Positions 45,424-54,089 of a stretch of 64,000 bases of DNA are shown one piece after another. Under the pieces are notes generated by a model that saw only the letters and a program-made list of their open reading frames with translations, made no database searches and was not told the DNA's origin. Numbering within the stretch: the stretch's first letter is position 1; every line of letters begins with the position of its first letter. The stretch comes from Devosia sp. (lineage in GTDB: Bacteria > Pseudomonadota > Alphaproteobacteria > Rhizobiales > Devosiaceae). Both the position numbers and the translations under genes were made by a program. Location of the stretch: positions 103,217 to 167,216 of the forward strand of contig JADGNE010000044.1 of the NCBI GenBank assembly GCA_015234425.1. Direction: 5' to 3'.

Positions 45424-47787
45424 ATGGACGGCGCTCTCGGCCATCTGCGAGTTGTTGATTATTCCGACAGTCTGGCGGGACAATATTGTGCGCGGCTTTT
45501 TGCCGATTTCGGAGCCTCCGTCGTGCTGGTGGAGCCGGCTGGCGGCTCGCCGATGCGGGCGGCCCAGCCAATAGGGCAGGCGGGCGAGTCTCTTCAGTTC
45601 TTCCATCTCAATACCGGCAAGAGATCAGTCGTGATCGATCGCGCGGACCCGGCGGATGCCGAGCGTCTGGAGATGCTGCTGCGTGGCGCCGATGTGGCTG
45701 TTCTGCCGGCGGGTGAGGATGCCGAGGCGGTCAGTGCGGCCAATCCCAACTGTATCGTCGTGCAGCCCACGGCATTTGGGTGCGATGGCCCGCGTGCCGA
45801 CTGGCAGGGGCCGGAGATCGTGCTGCAGGCGCTTTCGGGGATGATGCACAATAATGGTGCCGCCGGGCGTGAGCCCTTGTATGGCGTGGCCAACCGCGCT
45901 GCGATGGCGAGTGGCGTGGGTGCCTATGTCGGTGCGTTGGGCGCCGTTTACGCTCGCGCGCAGAATGGCGCGGGCCAGATCGTGCGCATCGATGCGGCCG
46001 AGACCGCCGCAACAATGTGTTTCCCCTATGTGATGCAGCATATCTACAATGGCTCGGTGCGGCAGCGGACCGAGCAGGCGGTGCAGGCCGGGCAGGTTCT
46101 GTGCAAGGATGGCTGGGTCTGCATCTGGATCTATAATTTCCGCTGGAACGCGCTGCTGACGGCGCTGGACCTGCTCGAATTGGAGCACGATCCGCGCTTT
46201 GCCGATCCTGCCGACCGGCGCAGCCACTGGGACGCGCTGTTCGCAATCTTCCAGGCCAAGGTGGCCGAGATGTCGGCCGAGGATCTGGTCGAGATCCTGC
46301 AGCAGGCGCAGGTGATCGCGGCGAAGGCCTATCGGCCGTCGGAACTCAGCAACAACCGGCATCTCGACGCGCGCAATTACTGGGAAGAGGTTGAGGGCAA
46401 GCGCATCCTCGGCCCCGCTTTCCGACTGACGAAGACGCCGCGCCGAGTACAGTCCGGGGCGCCCGTGCTGGATAATGCCGGACCGGTTGCCTGGCCGAGC
46501 AGCCCCAAGACAGACGCGGTGCACAACGGGCGGCCGCCGCTCGAAGGGTTGCGCGTCATTGAGCTGACGACGGCGTGGGCAGGGCCCATGTCAGGGCGTG
46601 TCCTGGCCTATCTGGGGGCGGAATCCATCCACGTCGAGGCGCCAAACCGGGTCAACTCATGGCGGCTCAACAAGGATCGTCCGAACCCGATCAACTTCCC
46701 CAACAAGGAGCCGGGCGATCGTTGGTATGACCGCTCGTTCCTGTTCAATTCGCAGAACGTCAACAAGCTCAGCTGCATCCTCAACCTCAAGACAGAGGAG
46801 GGGCGCAGCACCCTGCGGCGCCTGGTGGAAGTGGCCGATGTGCTGATCTGCAACTTCCGGCCTGGGACGCTCAAGAAGCTTGGGGTGGACTACGACAGCC
46901 TCACCAAGATCAAGCCCGATATCATCGTGGCGGAGCTGCCTGCCTTTGGCGTGCATGGACCTATGTCGGGTTATGCCGCACTGGGCCCGACGATGGAGAT
47001 GGCCGCGGGAATGTCGGCGATGATCGGTTATCCGGGCGGACAGCCCGAGGTGACGGGGCCGTCCTATCTCGACCCCATCGGCGGCTTCAATGCTGCGGCG
47101 GCGATCCTGACAGCGCTGGTTCACCGGCAGCGGACAGGTGAAGGACAGTATGTTGAAGTGCCTCAGGTCGAGGCGGCGATGCAGCTTGTCGGCGCGGAAA
47201 TCCTCAAGGCTGGCGAGAGCGGGAACGATCCAGCGCCAAACGGCAATCGCGTCAGCTTTGCCAGCCCACATGACGCTTTCCCGGTCAGCGGACATGACCA
47301 GTGGATCGCGATAGCGGCTCTCGATGAGGGACAATGGCAGTCTCTGTGCATCCAAATGGGGCAGCCGGAACTGGCCAGGGATCCCCGGTTCGCCGATCTG
47401 GCGCGCCGACGCGACAATGAGGATGAGCTGACGAAAATCATCTCGGCCTGGACGCGCGGGCAGGACAAGCATGTGCTGGCCGCAAGCTTGCAAGCTGCAG
47501 GGATTGCTGCGGCACCAGTGCAAACGCCCAAGGATGTGGCCGAGGATCCCTATCTCGCATACCGGGGCTTTTTCACCGAGCTCGACCATCCCGACGCGGG
47601 GCGACACAAGCATCCAAGCCTGCCGATGCATCTCAGCGCCACGCCGGGTGCACAAGTCCGATCGGCCCCGCCCTTCGGTTGGCATAACCGTCACGTGCTT
47701 GAGAATGTGCTCAAATTGTCGCCGGAAGAGATCGCTGCCATCGAGGCAAGCGACGCCATGGCCACCGAACCCCTCGCAGGGCACTGA
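45424..47787 (+). CDS. Double-domain class III CoA transferase (CaiB/BaiF)
   Basis: Fusion of two CaiB/BaiF domains, 787 residues instead of about 400. Domain 1 starts at GHLRVVDYSDSLAGQYCARL, domain 2 near residue 372 with LEGLRVIELTTAWAGPMSGRVLAYLG. The second domain has the catalytic Asp550 in YLDPIGG; by alignment of the following ALxxR helix, the first has Ala there and appears to lack it. The enzyme would transfer CoA between acids. It leads an operon with two MaoC-like hydratases, so the CoA ester probably becomes hydrated. ATG 45424 has GGTGTGGAGGA upstream. Confidence 0.88.
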   Translation: MDGALGHLRVVDYSDSLAGQYCARLFADFGASVVLVEPAGGSPMRAAQPIGQAGESLQFFHLNTGKRSVVIDRADPADAERLEMLLRGADVAVLPAGEDAEAVSAANPNCIVVQPTAFGCDGPRADWQGPEIVLQALSGMMHNNGAAGREPLYGVANRAAMASGVGAYVGALGAVYARAQNGAGQIVRIDAAETAATMCFPYVMQHIYNGSVRQRTEQAVQAGQVLCKDGWVCIWIYNFRWNALLTALDLLELEHDPRFADPADRRSHWDALFAIFQAKVAEMSAEDLVEILQQAQVIAAKAYRPSELSNNRHLDARNYWEEVEGKRILGPAFRLTKTPRRVQSGAPVLDNAGPVAWPSSPKTDAVHNGRPPLEGLRVIELTTAWAGPMSGRVLAYLGAESIHVEAPNRVNSWRLNKDRPNPINFPNKEPGDRWYDRSFLFNSQNVNKLSCILNLKTEEGRSTLRRLVEVADVLICNFRPGTLKKLGVDYDSLTKIKPDIIVAELPAFGVHGPMSGYAALGPTMEMAAGMSAMIGYPGGQPEVTGPSYLDPIGGFNAAAAILTALVHRQRTGEGQYVEVPQVEAAMQLVGAEILKAGESGNDPAPNGNRVSFASPHDAFPVSGHDQWIAIAALDEGQWQSLCIQMGQPELARDPRFADLARRRDNEDELTKIISAWTRGQDKHVLAASLQAAGIAAAPVQTPKDVAEDPYLAYRGFFTELDHPDAGRHKHPSLPMHLSATPGAQVRSAPPFGWHNRHVLENVLKLSPEEIAAIEASDAMATEPLAGH

Positions 47788-47789
47788 TC

Positions 47790-48596
47790 ATGACCGGGCA
47801 ATTTCCACGGAGCTACGAGGTCGATATCCTCCTCAACGACGAGCCGCACTACAAGGGCTCGATCCATGACGATGCAGTCGCGCGGGCGCGCGGCTACAAG
47901 GCGGCGTTGATCCCAGGCGCCTTCGTTTATGGCCATATCAGTCGCGGCGCGATCGAGAGCTGGGGGCAGGCGTGGGCCGAGCGCGGCGCGATGTCGGCGC
48001 GGTTCCGCAAGCCGGTTTACAATCACGATAAAATCACGGTCCATCTCGACGCGCTGGTGGATGACGGGGCATTCGTCCGTAGCCAGGCGCAAGTGGTGAA
48101 CGGCGATGGAGATGTGGTGGCGACGGGCTGGGTCGCTCTGGCACATAAACCCGTTACCCCGCCTCAGCCGGAAAGCCTGACGCTGTTGCCCTCGCCTAAG
48201 ACCCCGCCGCCCATCAAGGCCGGCGAGCTGCCGGTGGGTGCTCCGCTTCACAGTCGTGACCGGATACTCACGGCCGAAGATTTTGCCGGGTCTCTGGCGG
48301 CCTTTGCCGAAACCCATCCCATCTACGCCGACCCGGGGTTTGTGCATTCGGGCATGCTGATGCGCACAGCCATGGGCGACGTCAATTCTGGCTGGAAATT
48401 TCCGGCCGCTATCGTGCTCGTCGAGACGGAAACCCAGCATTTTCGGCCGGTCTACCCTGGGCAGTCGATCCGCACGGCCGGGACGATTGCCGAGATTTAT
48501 GAGCGCAAGGGCAAGCACCACTTCGTTTCGGAGGAAGTGCTGCTGGCCGACGGGCAACCTGCCGCGAGGTTCCGGAGGACACAGATTTATGGATAG
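47790..48596 (+). CDS. MaoC/hot-dog-fold protein
   Basis: Product of 268 residues with two half-domains of hot-dog type: an N-terminal half ending QAQVVNGDGDVVATGWVAL and a C-terminal half with HFRPVYPGQSIRTAGTIAEIYERKGKHHFVSEEVL. Family members are acyl-CoA hydratases or thioesterases. GAFVYGHISRGAIE resembles the hydratase-like LIPGxxxYxxI segment. ATG 47790 lies 2 nt after the CoA transferase stop; the gene overlaps the next by 8 nt. Activity is uncertain because catalytic Asp/His are not obvious. Confidence 0.75.
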   Translation: MTGQFPRSYEVDILLNDEPHYKGSIHDDAVARARGYKAALIPGAFVYGHISRGAIESWGQAWAERGAMSARFRKPVYNHDKITVHLDALVDDGAFVRSQAQVVNGDGDVVATGWVALAHKPVTPPQPESLTLLPSPKTPPPIKAGELPVGAPLHSRDRILTAEDFAGSLAAFAETHPIYADPGFVHSGMLMRTAMGDVNSGWKFPAAIVLVETETQHFRPVYPGQSIRTAGTIAEIYERKGKHHFVSEEVLLADGQPAARFRRTQIYG

Positions 48597-49032
48597 CGGC
48601 TGGACACAATCGGTCAATGACCTCGTGGCCTTCCACGACGTGACGGTGACGGCAGACGATATTGCAGTCTTCGTTCGGCTGAGTGGCGACGATTATGAGG
48701 CCCATACCGATCCCGACATCATGGCCAAGACCAGCTTTGGCGGGATCATCGCCCATGGCGCCCTGTTGGTCGGCTACATGTCAGCGGCGGGCACCCGTGC
48801 GATCCGCCTGGCGCGCGAGCGCGGAAATGACTGCTCGCCGGTATCGCTCGGCTATGAGGCAATGCGGTTCGTCGCGCCGGTCTATCCCGGCGACAGCCTG
48901 CGCGTGGCTTATCGCGTGAAGTCCATTGATGAGACCCGCCGGCGTTCCACCGCAGTCATTGAAATCACCAACCAGAAAGACGCGGTGGTGGCGGTAGCAG
49001 ACCACATCATGAAGTGGCTGAAAACAGAGTAG
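48589..49032 (+). CDS. MaoC-like enoyl-CoA hydratase
   Basis: Hot-dog-fold protein of 147 residues. It carries the hydratase-2 pattern: FVRLSGDDYEAHTDPDIMAK, matching the D-x5-H motif (here Asp and His in GDDYEAHTD), then FGGIIAHGALLVGYMSA, the GxIAHG substrate motif. It should add or remove water on a CoA ester made by the CoA transferase. The ATG at 48589 lies inside the end of the previous gene. Similar CaiB-MaoC pairs serve itaconate and mesaconate degradation. Confidence 0.82.
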   Translation: MDSGWTQSVNDLVAFHDVTVTADDIAVFVRLSGDDYEAHTDPDIMAKTSFGGIIAHGALLVGYMSAAGTRAIRLARERGNDCSPVSLGYEAMRFVAPVYPGDSLRVAYRVKSIDETRRRSTAVIEITNQKDAVVAVADHIMKWLKTE

Positions 49033-49068
49033 AATATACGATATATTGACCCTTGCATGCGGATGCAA
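49033..49068. promoter_or_regulatory. Paired GntR-like and LacI-like operators
   Basis: AATATACGATATATT (49033-49047) contains the ATACGATA core seen at 40191 and 45350. TTGCATGCGGATGCAA (49053-49068) is an exact copy of the LacI-type operator at 45324. The same two site types thus sit side by side before this second operon. Confidence 0.65.
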
Positions 49069-49191
49069 AGGATGCAAGGGTGGAGGCATTGGTAAGCAGG
49101 CCCGGTGCAGAAGAGGCCGCTGACTGACACGGGAGTAGTTCACTATGCTGGGGAACCGTCAGCGCGATTTCGCGCCACGGCTGCGGCTGTC

Positions 49192-49635
49192 ATGACAAAG
49201 CGTTTGCCGCCCGCCCAGCGCGATGAGTTCAGCTGGTTTGCCAGCATTACGCTGCGCTGGAACGACATCGACATTTTCGGGCACGTCAATAATGCCCGCT
49301 ATTACGAATTTTTCGACACGACAGTGGTCGGTTTCCTGCATGAGGCTGATTTTGGGTTTGGTGCGGGCGGTGCCGCCATGGTGGTCGCCGAAAATGGCTG
49401 CCGCTTCCATCGCGAGGTCAAATTCACCGACAGCCTCGAGATGGGGCTGCGGGTCGAACATATCGGCACGTCATCCGTGCGCTACGGACTGGCCGCTTTC
49501 GTCAATGGCGAGAGCAGTGCACCCGCCGACGGTCACTTCATCCATGTATTCGTCGATCCGGCCAGCAAGCGTCCGGCACCCTTAGACCCCGCTGTGCGGA
49601 GCCATCTCGAAAGTATTCTGACACTCACGGCCTGA
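49192..49635 (+). CDS. Acyl-CoA thioesterase, 4HBT type
   Basis: Hot-dog thioesterase of 147 residues. The pattern FSWFASITLRWNDIDIFGHVNNARYYEFFDT holds the catalytic Asp in RWNDIDIFGHVNN, as in 4-hydroxybenzoyl-CoA thioesterases. It would release free acid from a CoA ester. ATG at 49192 gives the family length; an in-frame GTG at 49105 would add 29 residues of unlike sequence. It is followed 13 nt later by the enolase-superfamily gene. Confidence 0.8.
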   Translation: MTKRLPPAQRDEFSWFASITLRWNDIDIFGHVNNARYYEFFDTTVVGFLHEADFGFGAGGAAMVVAENGCRFHREVKFTDSLEMGLRVEHIGTSSVRYGLAAFVNGESSAPADGHFIHVFVDPASKRPAPLDPAVRSHLESILTLTA

Positions 49636-49648
49636 GGAGGGGCCGCCA

Positions 49649-50764
49649 ATGTCCAAAGCGTCCATTATCAAGTCAGTCGACGCCTTCCAGCTAGCCTGGC
49701 GGCCAGAGGATCCGCCGGGTCGGCGCAGCGCATTTGTGCGTGTGACCACCGAGGAAGGTCTCGTGGGCTATGGCGAAGCTTCGCCCATGCACGGCGGCGA
49801 GCACTCGCTCTGGGTGCTGCGCGATGCGGCCGCTTCCCTCGTCGGTGCCGATGTGCTCGATCACTCGGTGATCTACGATCGGTTGCTGCACCGCTATGTC
49901 AAGCTCGGGCCTGAAGGTGCCGTGACAGGCGCGCTTGCAGCCCTCGACATTGCGTTGTGGGACCTCAAGGGTAAGCTCTTCAACCTGCCGATCTACAAGC
50001 TGCTGGGCGGGGCCTGGCGGACGGAAGTGCCGTTCTATGCCTCGATCGGGGGCAATGCGAACCGAACCGTGGACGAAACGGTGCGTGTCGTCGAGCAGCG
50101 CTGGCTGGCGGAAAAGCCGGCCGCGATCAAGATCCGCTGGGACGGCGACCGTACGCGTCAGGACTATGATATTCCCGGCGATATCGCCAAGGCCAAGGCC
50201 GTGCGCAAGCTCGTCGGCGACGACTTCCCGCTCGCCTTCGACGCCAACAATCAATATTCCGTCGGTGGCGCCATCCGCGTCGGCCGGGCGCTCGAGGAGC
50301 TGGGCTACATCTGGTTCGAAGAGCCGGTGCAGCACTATGACGTGCGCGCCATGGGCGAGGTTGCCCAGCGTCTCGACATCACGGTGTCGGCGGCCGAGCA
50401 GACCTATACGACCCAGGCGCTGGTCGACATCATCAATGCGGGCGTGCGCATGGTGCAGCCCGACATCGTCAAGATGGGTGGCATCACCGGCCTGATGCAG
50501 TGCGCGGCAATTGCCTATGCGCACGGTGTCGAGCTGGTGCCGCACCAGACCCAGCCGACGATCGGCCACATGGCCAATCTGCATGTGCTGGCCACCATCA
50601 TGCACCTGACCAAGCCGGCCGAATTCGCCGACCCCGATGACCGCATGCATCCCGCGTTCGTCAATCCACCAAAACCCGTCGACGGCAAGTTCCAGATTCC
50701 AGAAGGCCCGGGTCTCGGCCTGGAGCTCAACGAAGACGTGCTCGAGAACAGACGCGTTCGCTAA
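49649..50764 (+). CDS. Enolase-superfamily enzyme, mandelate-racemase type
   Basis: Product of 371 residues. Catalytic features are the Lys of AIKIRWDG (KxR), metal ligands Asp in FDANNQY, Glu in WFEEPVQ and Glu in SAAEQTY, and the C-terminal His in VPHQTQPT. This resembles dehydratases and racemases acting on acid sugars or hydroxy acids. Unlike the enzyme at 14771 it has no DFHGR His. GAGGAGGGG lies before ATG 49649. It precedes a peptide-type ABC importer, whose substrate it may act on. Confidence 0.87.
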   Translation: MSKASIIKSVDAFQLAWRPEDPPGRRSAFVRVTTEEGLVGYGEASPMHGGEHSLWVLRDAAASLVGADVLDHSVIYDRLLHRYVKLGPEGAVTGALAALDIALWDLKGKLFNLPIYKLLGGAWRTEVPFYASIGGNANRTVDETVRVVEQRWLAEKPAAIKIRWDGDRTRQDYDIPGDIAKAKAVRKLVGDDFPLAFDANNQYSVGGAIRVGRALEELGYIWFEEPVQHYDVRAMGEVAQRLDITVSAAEQTYTTQALVDIINAGVRMVQPDIVKMGGITGLMQCAAIAYAHGVELVPHQTQPTIGHMANLHVLATIMHLTKPAEFADPDDRMHPAFVNPPKPVDGKFQIPEGPGLGLELNEDVLENRRVR

Positions 50765-50784
50765 GGCGCGCACCGGAGGACTAA

Positions 50785-52377
50785 ATGACTTTGAACCGTC
50801 GCAATTTCATGGAGCTGGCAGCAGCTTCGACGGCACTCACCGCAGTGGGCGTGACTGCGGCCAGCGCGCAGGACAATGATGTTATCCGCATCGGTATTGC
50901 CGCGAACAACCCGCGTCATTCGGATCCGAACCAGACGACGCAGGGTCCGGACAACTGGGCTGTCGAGCAGATGTACGAGCAGCTCGTGCGCCCTGATGAC
51001 GGCAAGTTTGCGCTGGCGCCAGACGACTACAAGCCTGTGCTGGCCACCGAGTGGTCGGTTTCGGAAGACGCCAAGACCTGGACGTTCAAGCTGCGCGAGG
51101 GCGTGCAGTTCCATCGCGGCTATGGCGAGATGACCTCGGAGGACGTCGTCTTCACCTTCCTCAAGGCCAAGGAGTTCGGCACCGGCCGGGTGATCTTCGC
51201 CAATATCGAGGATGCGGTGGCCAATGGCCCTTATGAAGTGGTGATCACGCTCAAGCAGCCGGACGTCAATTTCCTCGGCACCACGGTGTTCTCGCTCAAT
51301 GCGAACATCGTGTCCAAGAAGGCCTATGAGGAAATCGGGGTGGAGAAGTTCACCACCGACGCCGTGGGCACTGGTCCCTATGAGCTGGCCAAGTATGATG
51401 CCGAGAGCGGCACCTATCTGACACGCTTTGCCGATTACTGGGGCGAGCCGGCAAAGGTCGCCAATATCGAGTGTCTCTATATCGCCGACACCACGGCGCG
51501 CACGCTGGCGCTGGTTTCCGGCCAGGTCGACATGATCGAAGCCGTGCGTGCACCGGGCTGGATCGACAGCATCCTGCAGCGCGATCCGAGCATGAAGGTC
51601 GACATGACCGTGCCGGGTTCGTTCAACACGCTGCACGTCAATCTGACCCGCGCGCCGTTCGACAATATCCTCGTGCGCCGGGCGCTGATGCACGCAATCG
51701 ACCGCAACCTCGTGGCAGAGGCGCTGGCGCCGATGGGCGGCGTGCTGGTCGGCCTGCAGCCGGACTTCTTCCCGCCAGGCCTCAAGACCGAGGACCTGCC
51801 CGAAGAGCTGCGCTACGAATACAATCCGGAAAAGTCGAAGGCCCTGCTGGCGGAAGCCGGCTTCCCCGACGGCGTCAGCTTCGATGCGCTTTGCAGCCAG
51901 CGCGAGGACTATTCCTCGACCATGCTGATTGTGCAGGAACTGATCCGTCCAGCCGGGTTCAACATGAACCTCATCATCGGCGATCACACGGCCTATCACG
52001 CCGACAACCGCTCGGACAAAAACACGCTGGCGATGCACGCGTCGAGCTATCCGCCGATCCCGACGCAAATCTATATCCAGCAGCTTTATTCGAAGGCCGA
52101 GGTTAAGGCTGACGGTTCGGGTGGCGGCAATTACAGCCATTATGGCGTCGCCATGCCGGGTGTCGATGAACTGCTTGAGCAGGCTCTCGCCGCCACCAAT
52201 TACGATACTTATCTCGACCTCTGCCGCCAGATCGAGCTGCAGGTTCTGCGTGACCTGCCGCTGATCGGCCTGTCGACCCTGAGCTACACCATGGTGCGCA
52301 ATCCGCGTCTCGACCTCGGCTATGAGGTGGAGAGTGGCTATGCGCGCTGGAGGCTACACCGCGCCACCAAGGCGTAA
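50785..52377 (+). CDS. ABC importer binding protein, SBP family 5 (copy 1)
   Basis: Periplasmic binding protein of 530 residues of the dipeptide/opine/nickel type. The N-terminus LNRRNFMELAAASTALTAVG then ASAQD has a twin-arginine pattern (RRNFM), so Tat export is likely. EDVVFTFLKAKEF, GTGPYELAKYD and NTLHVNLTRAPFDN fit family 5. It is followed by a second copy (52438) about three-quarters identical by eye, including the same signal peptide start. A terminator-like hairpin separates them. Confidence 0.9.
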   Translation: MTLNRRNFMELAAASTALTAVGVTAASAQDNDVIRIGIAANNPRHSDPNQTTQGPDNWAVEQMYEQLVRPDDGKFALAPDDYKPVLATEWSVSEDAKTWTFKLREGVQFHRGYGEMTSEDVVFTFLKAKEFGTGRVIFANIEDAVANGPYEVVITLKQPDVNFLGTTVFSLNANIVSKKAYEEIGVEKFTTDAVGTGPYELAKYDAESGTYLTRFADYWGEPAKVANIECLYIADTTARTLALVSGQVDMIEAVRAPGWIDSILQRDPSMKVDMTVPGSFNTLHVNLTRAPFDNILVRRALMHAIDRNLVAEALAPMGGVLVGLQPDFFPPGLKTEDLPEELRYEYNPEKSKALLAEAGFPDGVSFDALCSQREDYSSTMLIVQELIRPAGFNMNLIIGDHTAYHADNRSDKNTLAMHASSYPPIPTQIYIQQLYSKAEVKADGSGGGNYSHYGVAMPGVDELLEQALAATNYDTYLDLCRQIELQVLRDLPLIGLSTLSYTMVRNPRLDLGYEVESGYARWRLHRATKA

Positions 52378-52384
52378 GTGCATG

Positions 52385-52415
52385 GGGGCGCCGGCGAGGG
52401 GCCGGCGTCCCTTTT
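52385..52415 (+). terminator. Hairpin with T run between the two binding-protein genes
   Basis: An 11-bp stem with one G-T pair joins 52385-52395 to 52401-52411 over a 5-nt loop, around a GCCGGC core, and is followed by TTTT. It should cut most transcripts after the first binding protein, allowing it to be made in excess. Confidence 0.65.
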
Positions 52416-52437
52416 AAAATATGGGAGGAGGAAACCC

Positions 52438-54033
52438 ATGACTTTGAACAGACGTAATTTCATGGAGCTGGCGGCGGCTACGACGGCGCTTACAGCTTTT
52501 GGCGTGAGCTCGGCACGGGCCCAGAACGCTGACACATTCCGCATGGGCATCGCGGCCAACAACCCGCGCCATTCGGACCCCAATCTGACCACTCAGGGGT
52601 CGGATAACTGGGCGACCGAGCAGATGTATGAGCAGCTCGTGCGGCCCGATGACGGGCGCTTCGCGCTGACGCAGGACGAATATCTGCCGACGCTGGCGAC
52701 CGAGTGGACACAGTCGGACGACGCCAAGGTGTGGACGTTCAAGCTGCGCGAAGGCGTGCAGTTCCATCGCGGCTACGGAGAGATGACCTCGGAAGACGTG
52801 GTGTTCTCCTATGAGCGCGCCATTGCTGGCGGCACCAACAAGACCATTCTCTCCAATATCGAGAGCGTCGTGGCCAATGGCCCCTATGAGGTGACGATCA
52901 CCCTCAAGCAGCCAGACGTGAACCTGCTGGGCACCTCGATCTTCAACAACAATACCTCGATCATCTCCAAGAAGGCCTATGAGGAGATCGGCGCGGAAGC
53001 TTTTGCGACCGATGCCGTGGGCACCGGCCCTTATGAGCTGGTCGAGTTCAACCCCGAGTCCGGCACGAAGATGACGCGCCACGAGGGCTATTGGGGCGAC
53101 AAGGCCAAGATCGCCAATGTCGAGTGCGTCTATATCGCCGACACCACGGCGCGCACTCTGGCGCTCCTTTCCGGCGAAGTTGACTGCATCGAGGCCGTGC
53201 GTGCTCCGGGCTGGATCGACTCCATGCTCCAGCGCGACCCGAACCTCAAGATCGACATGACGACGCCGGGCTCGTTCAACACGCTGCACATCAATCTGAC
53301 GCGCGCGCCGTTCGATAACCTCCTGGTCCGCCAGGCGCTGATGCATGCAATCGACCGCGAGGCCGTCGCTGCGGCCCTGGCTCCGATGGGCGGCACGATG
53401 AACGGGTTGCAGCCGGACTTCTTCCCGGCCGGCTTCAAGAAGGAAGAGCTGCCCGAAGAACTGCAGTACAACTATGACCCGGAAAAGTCCCGGGCACTGC
53501 TGGCCGAGGCTGGCTATCCCGACGGCATCAGCTTCAGCGCTCTCTGCAGCCAGCGCGAGGACTATTCCTCGACCATGCTGATCGTGCAGGAACTGATCCG
53601 TCCGGCCGGGTTCAACATGGACCTGCAGATCATCGACCATACCGCCTATCACGCGGACAATCGCTCGGACAAAAACACCCTGGCGATGCACTCCTCGAGC
53701 TATCCGCCGATCCCGACGCAGATCTATTTCCAGCAGTTGGCATCGGCTTCTGAGGTGAAGTCCGATGGCACGGGTGGCGGCAATTACAGCCACTACGGCG
53801 TTGCCATGCCCGGCATCGACGACCTGCTGGCGCAGGCGCTCGTTGCTTCGGACTACGAGACTTATCTCGACCTCTGCAAGCAGATCGAGCTTCAGGTGCT
53901 GCGTGACCTGCCGCTGATCGGTCTGTCGACCCTGGGCTTCACGGCCGTGCGCCGGGGAGAGGTCGACCTCGGATACGAAGTTGAAAGCGGTTATGCCCGC
54001 TGGCGCTTCCATCGCGCGACCAAGACGGTCTGA
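52438..54033 (+). CDS. ABC importer binding protein, SBP family 5 (copy 2)
   Basis: Close paralogue of the preceding gene, 531 residues. The first 13 residues and long internal blocks are identical (SNY.PPIPTQIY, SQREDYSSTMLIVQEL, RSDKNTLAMH), while several surface and pocket stretches differ (KAKEFGTGRVIF there, ERAIAGGTNKTIL here). The Tat-like leader MTLNRRNFMELAAATTALTAF is kept. GGGAGGAGGAAACCC precedes ATG 52438. The tandem pair suggests recent duplication, giving two ligands or affinities to one permease set. Confidence 0.9.
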   Translation: MTLNRRNFMELAAATTALTAFGVSSARAQNADTFRMGIAANNPRHSDPNLTTQGSDNWATEQMYEQLVRPDDGRFALTQDEYLPTLATEWTQSDDAKVWTFKLREGVQFHRGYGEMTSEDVVFSYERAIAGGTNKTILSNIESVVANGPYEVTITLKQPDVNLLGTSIFNNNTSIISKKAYEEIGAEAFATDAVGTGPYELVEFNPESGTKMTRHEGYWGDKAKIANVECVYIADTTARTLALLSGEVDCIEAVRAPGWIDSMLQRDPNLKIDMTTPGSFNTLHINLTRAPFDNLLVRQALMHAIDREAVAAALAPMGGTMNGLQPDFFPAGFKKEELPEELQYNYDPEKSRALLAEAGYPDGISFSALCSQREDYSSTMLIVQELIRPAGFNMDLQIIDHTAYHADNRSDKNTLAMHSSSYPPIPTQIYFQQLASASEVKSDGTGGGNYSHYGVAMPGIDDLLAQALVASDYETYLDLCKQIELQVLRDLPLIGLSTLGFTAVRRGEVDLGYEVESGYARWRFHRATKTV

Positions 54034-54044
54034 TCCAAACAAAT

Positions 54045-54070
54045 CCGGGCTCCCAGGAGCGGGAGCCCGG
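54045..54070 (+). terminator. Strong hairpin before permease genes
   Basis: CCGGGCTCCC (54045-54054) pairs perfectly with GGGAGCCCGG (54061-54070) over a 6-nt loop. A pyrimidine stretch TCTCTC follows. It likely lowers expression of the permeases and ATPase compared with the binding proteins. Confidence 0.65.
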
Positions 54071-54089
54071 TCTCTCAAAGGCGGTGAAA

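Noticed and set aside
52414-54078. 554-codon open frame on the minus strand
   Set aside because: Mirror of the second binding protein; a matching antisense frame also appears opposite the first copy, as expected for shared codon bias.
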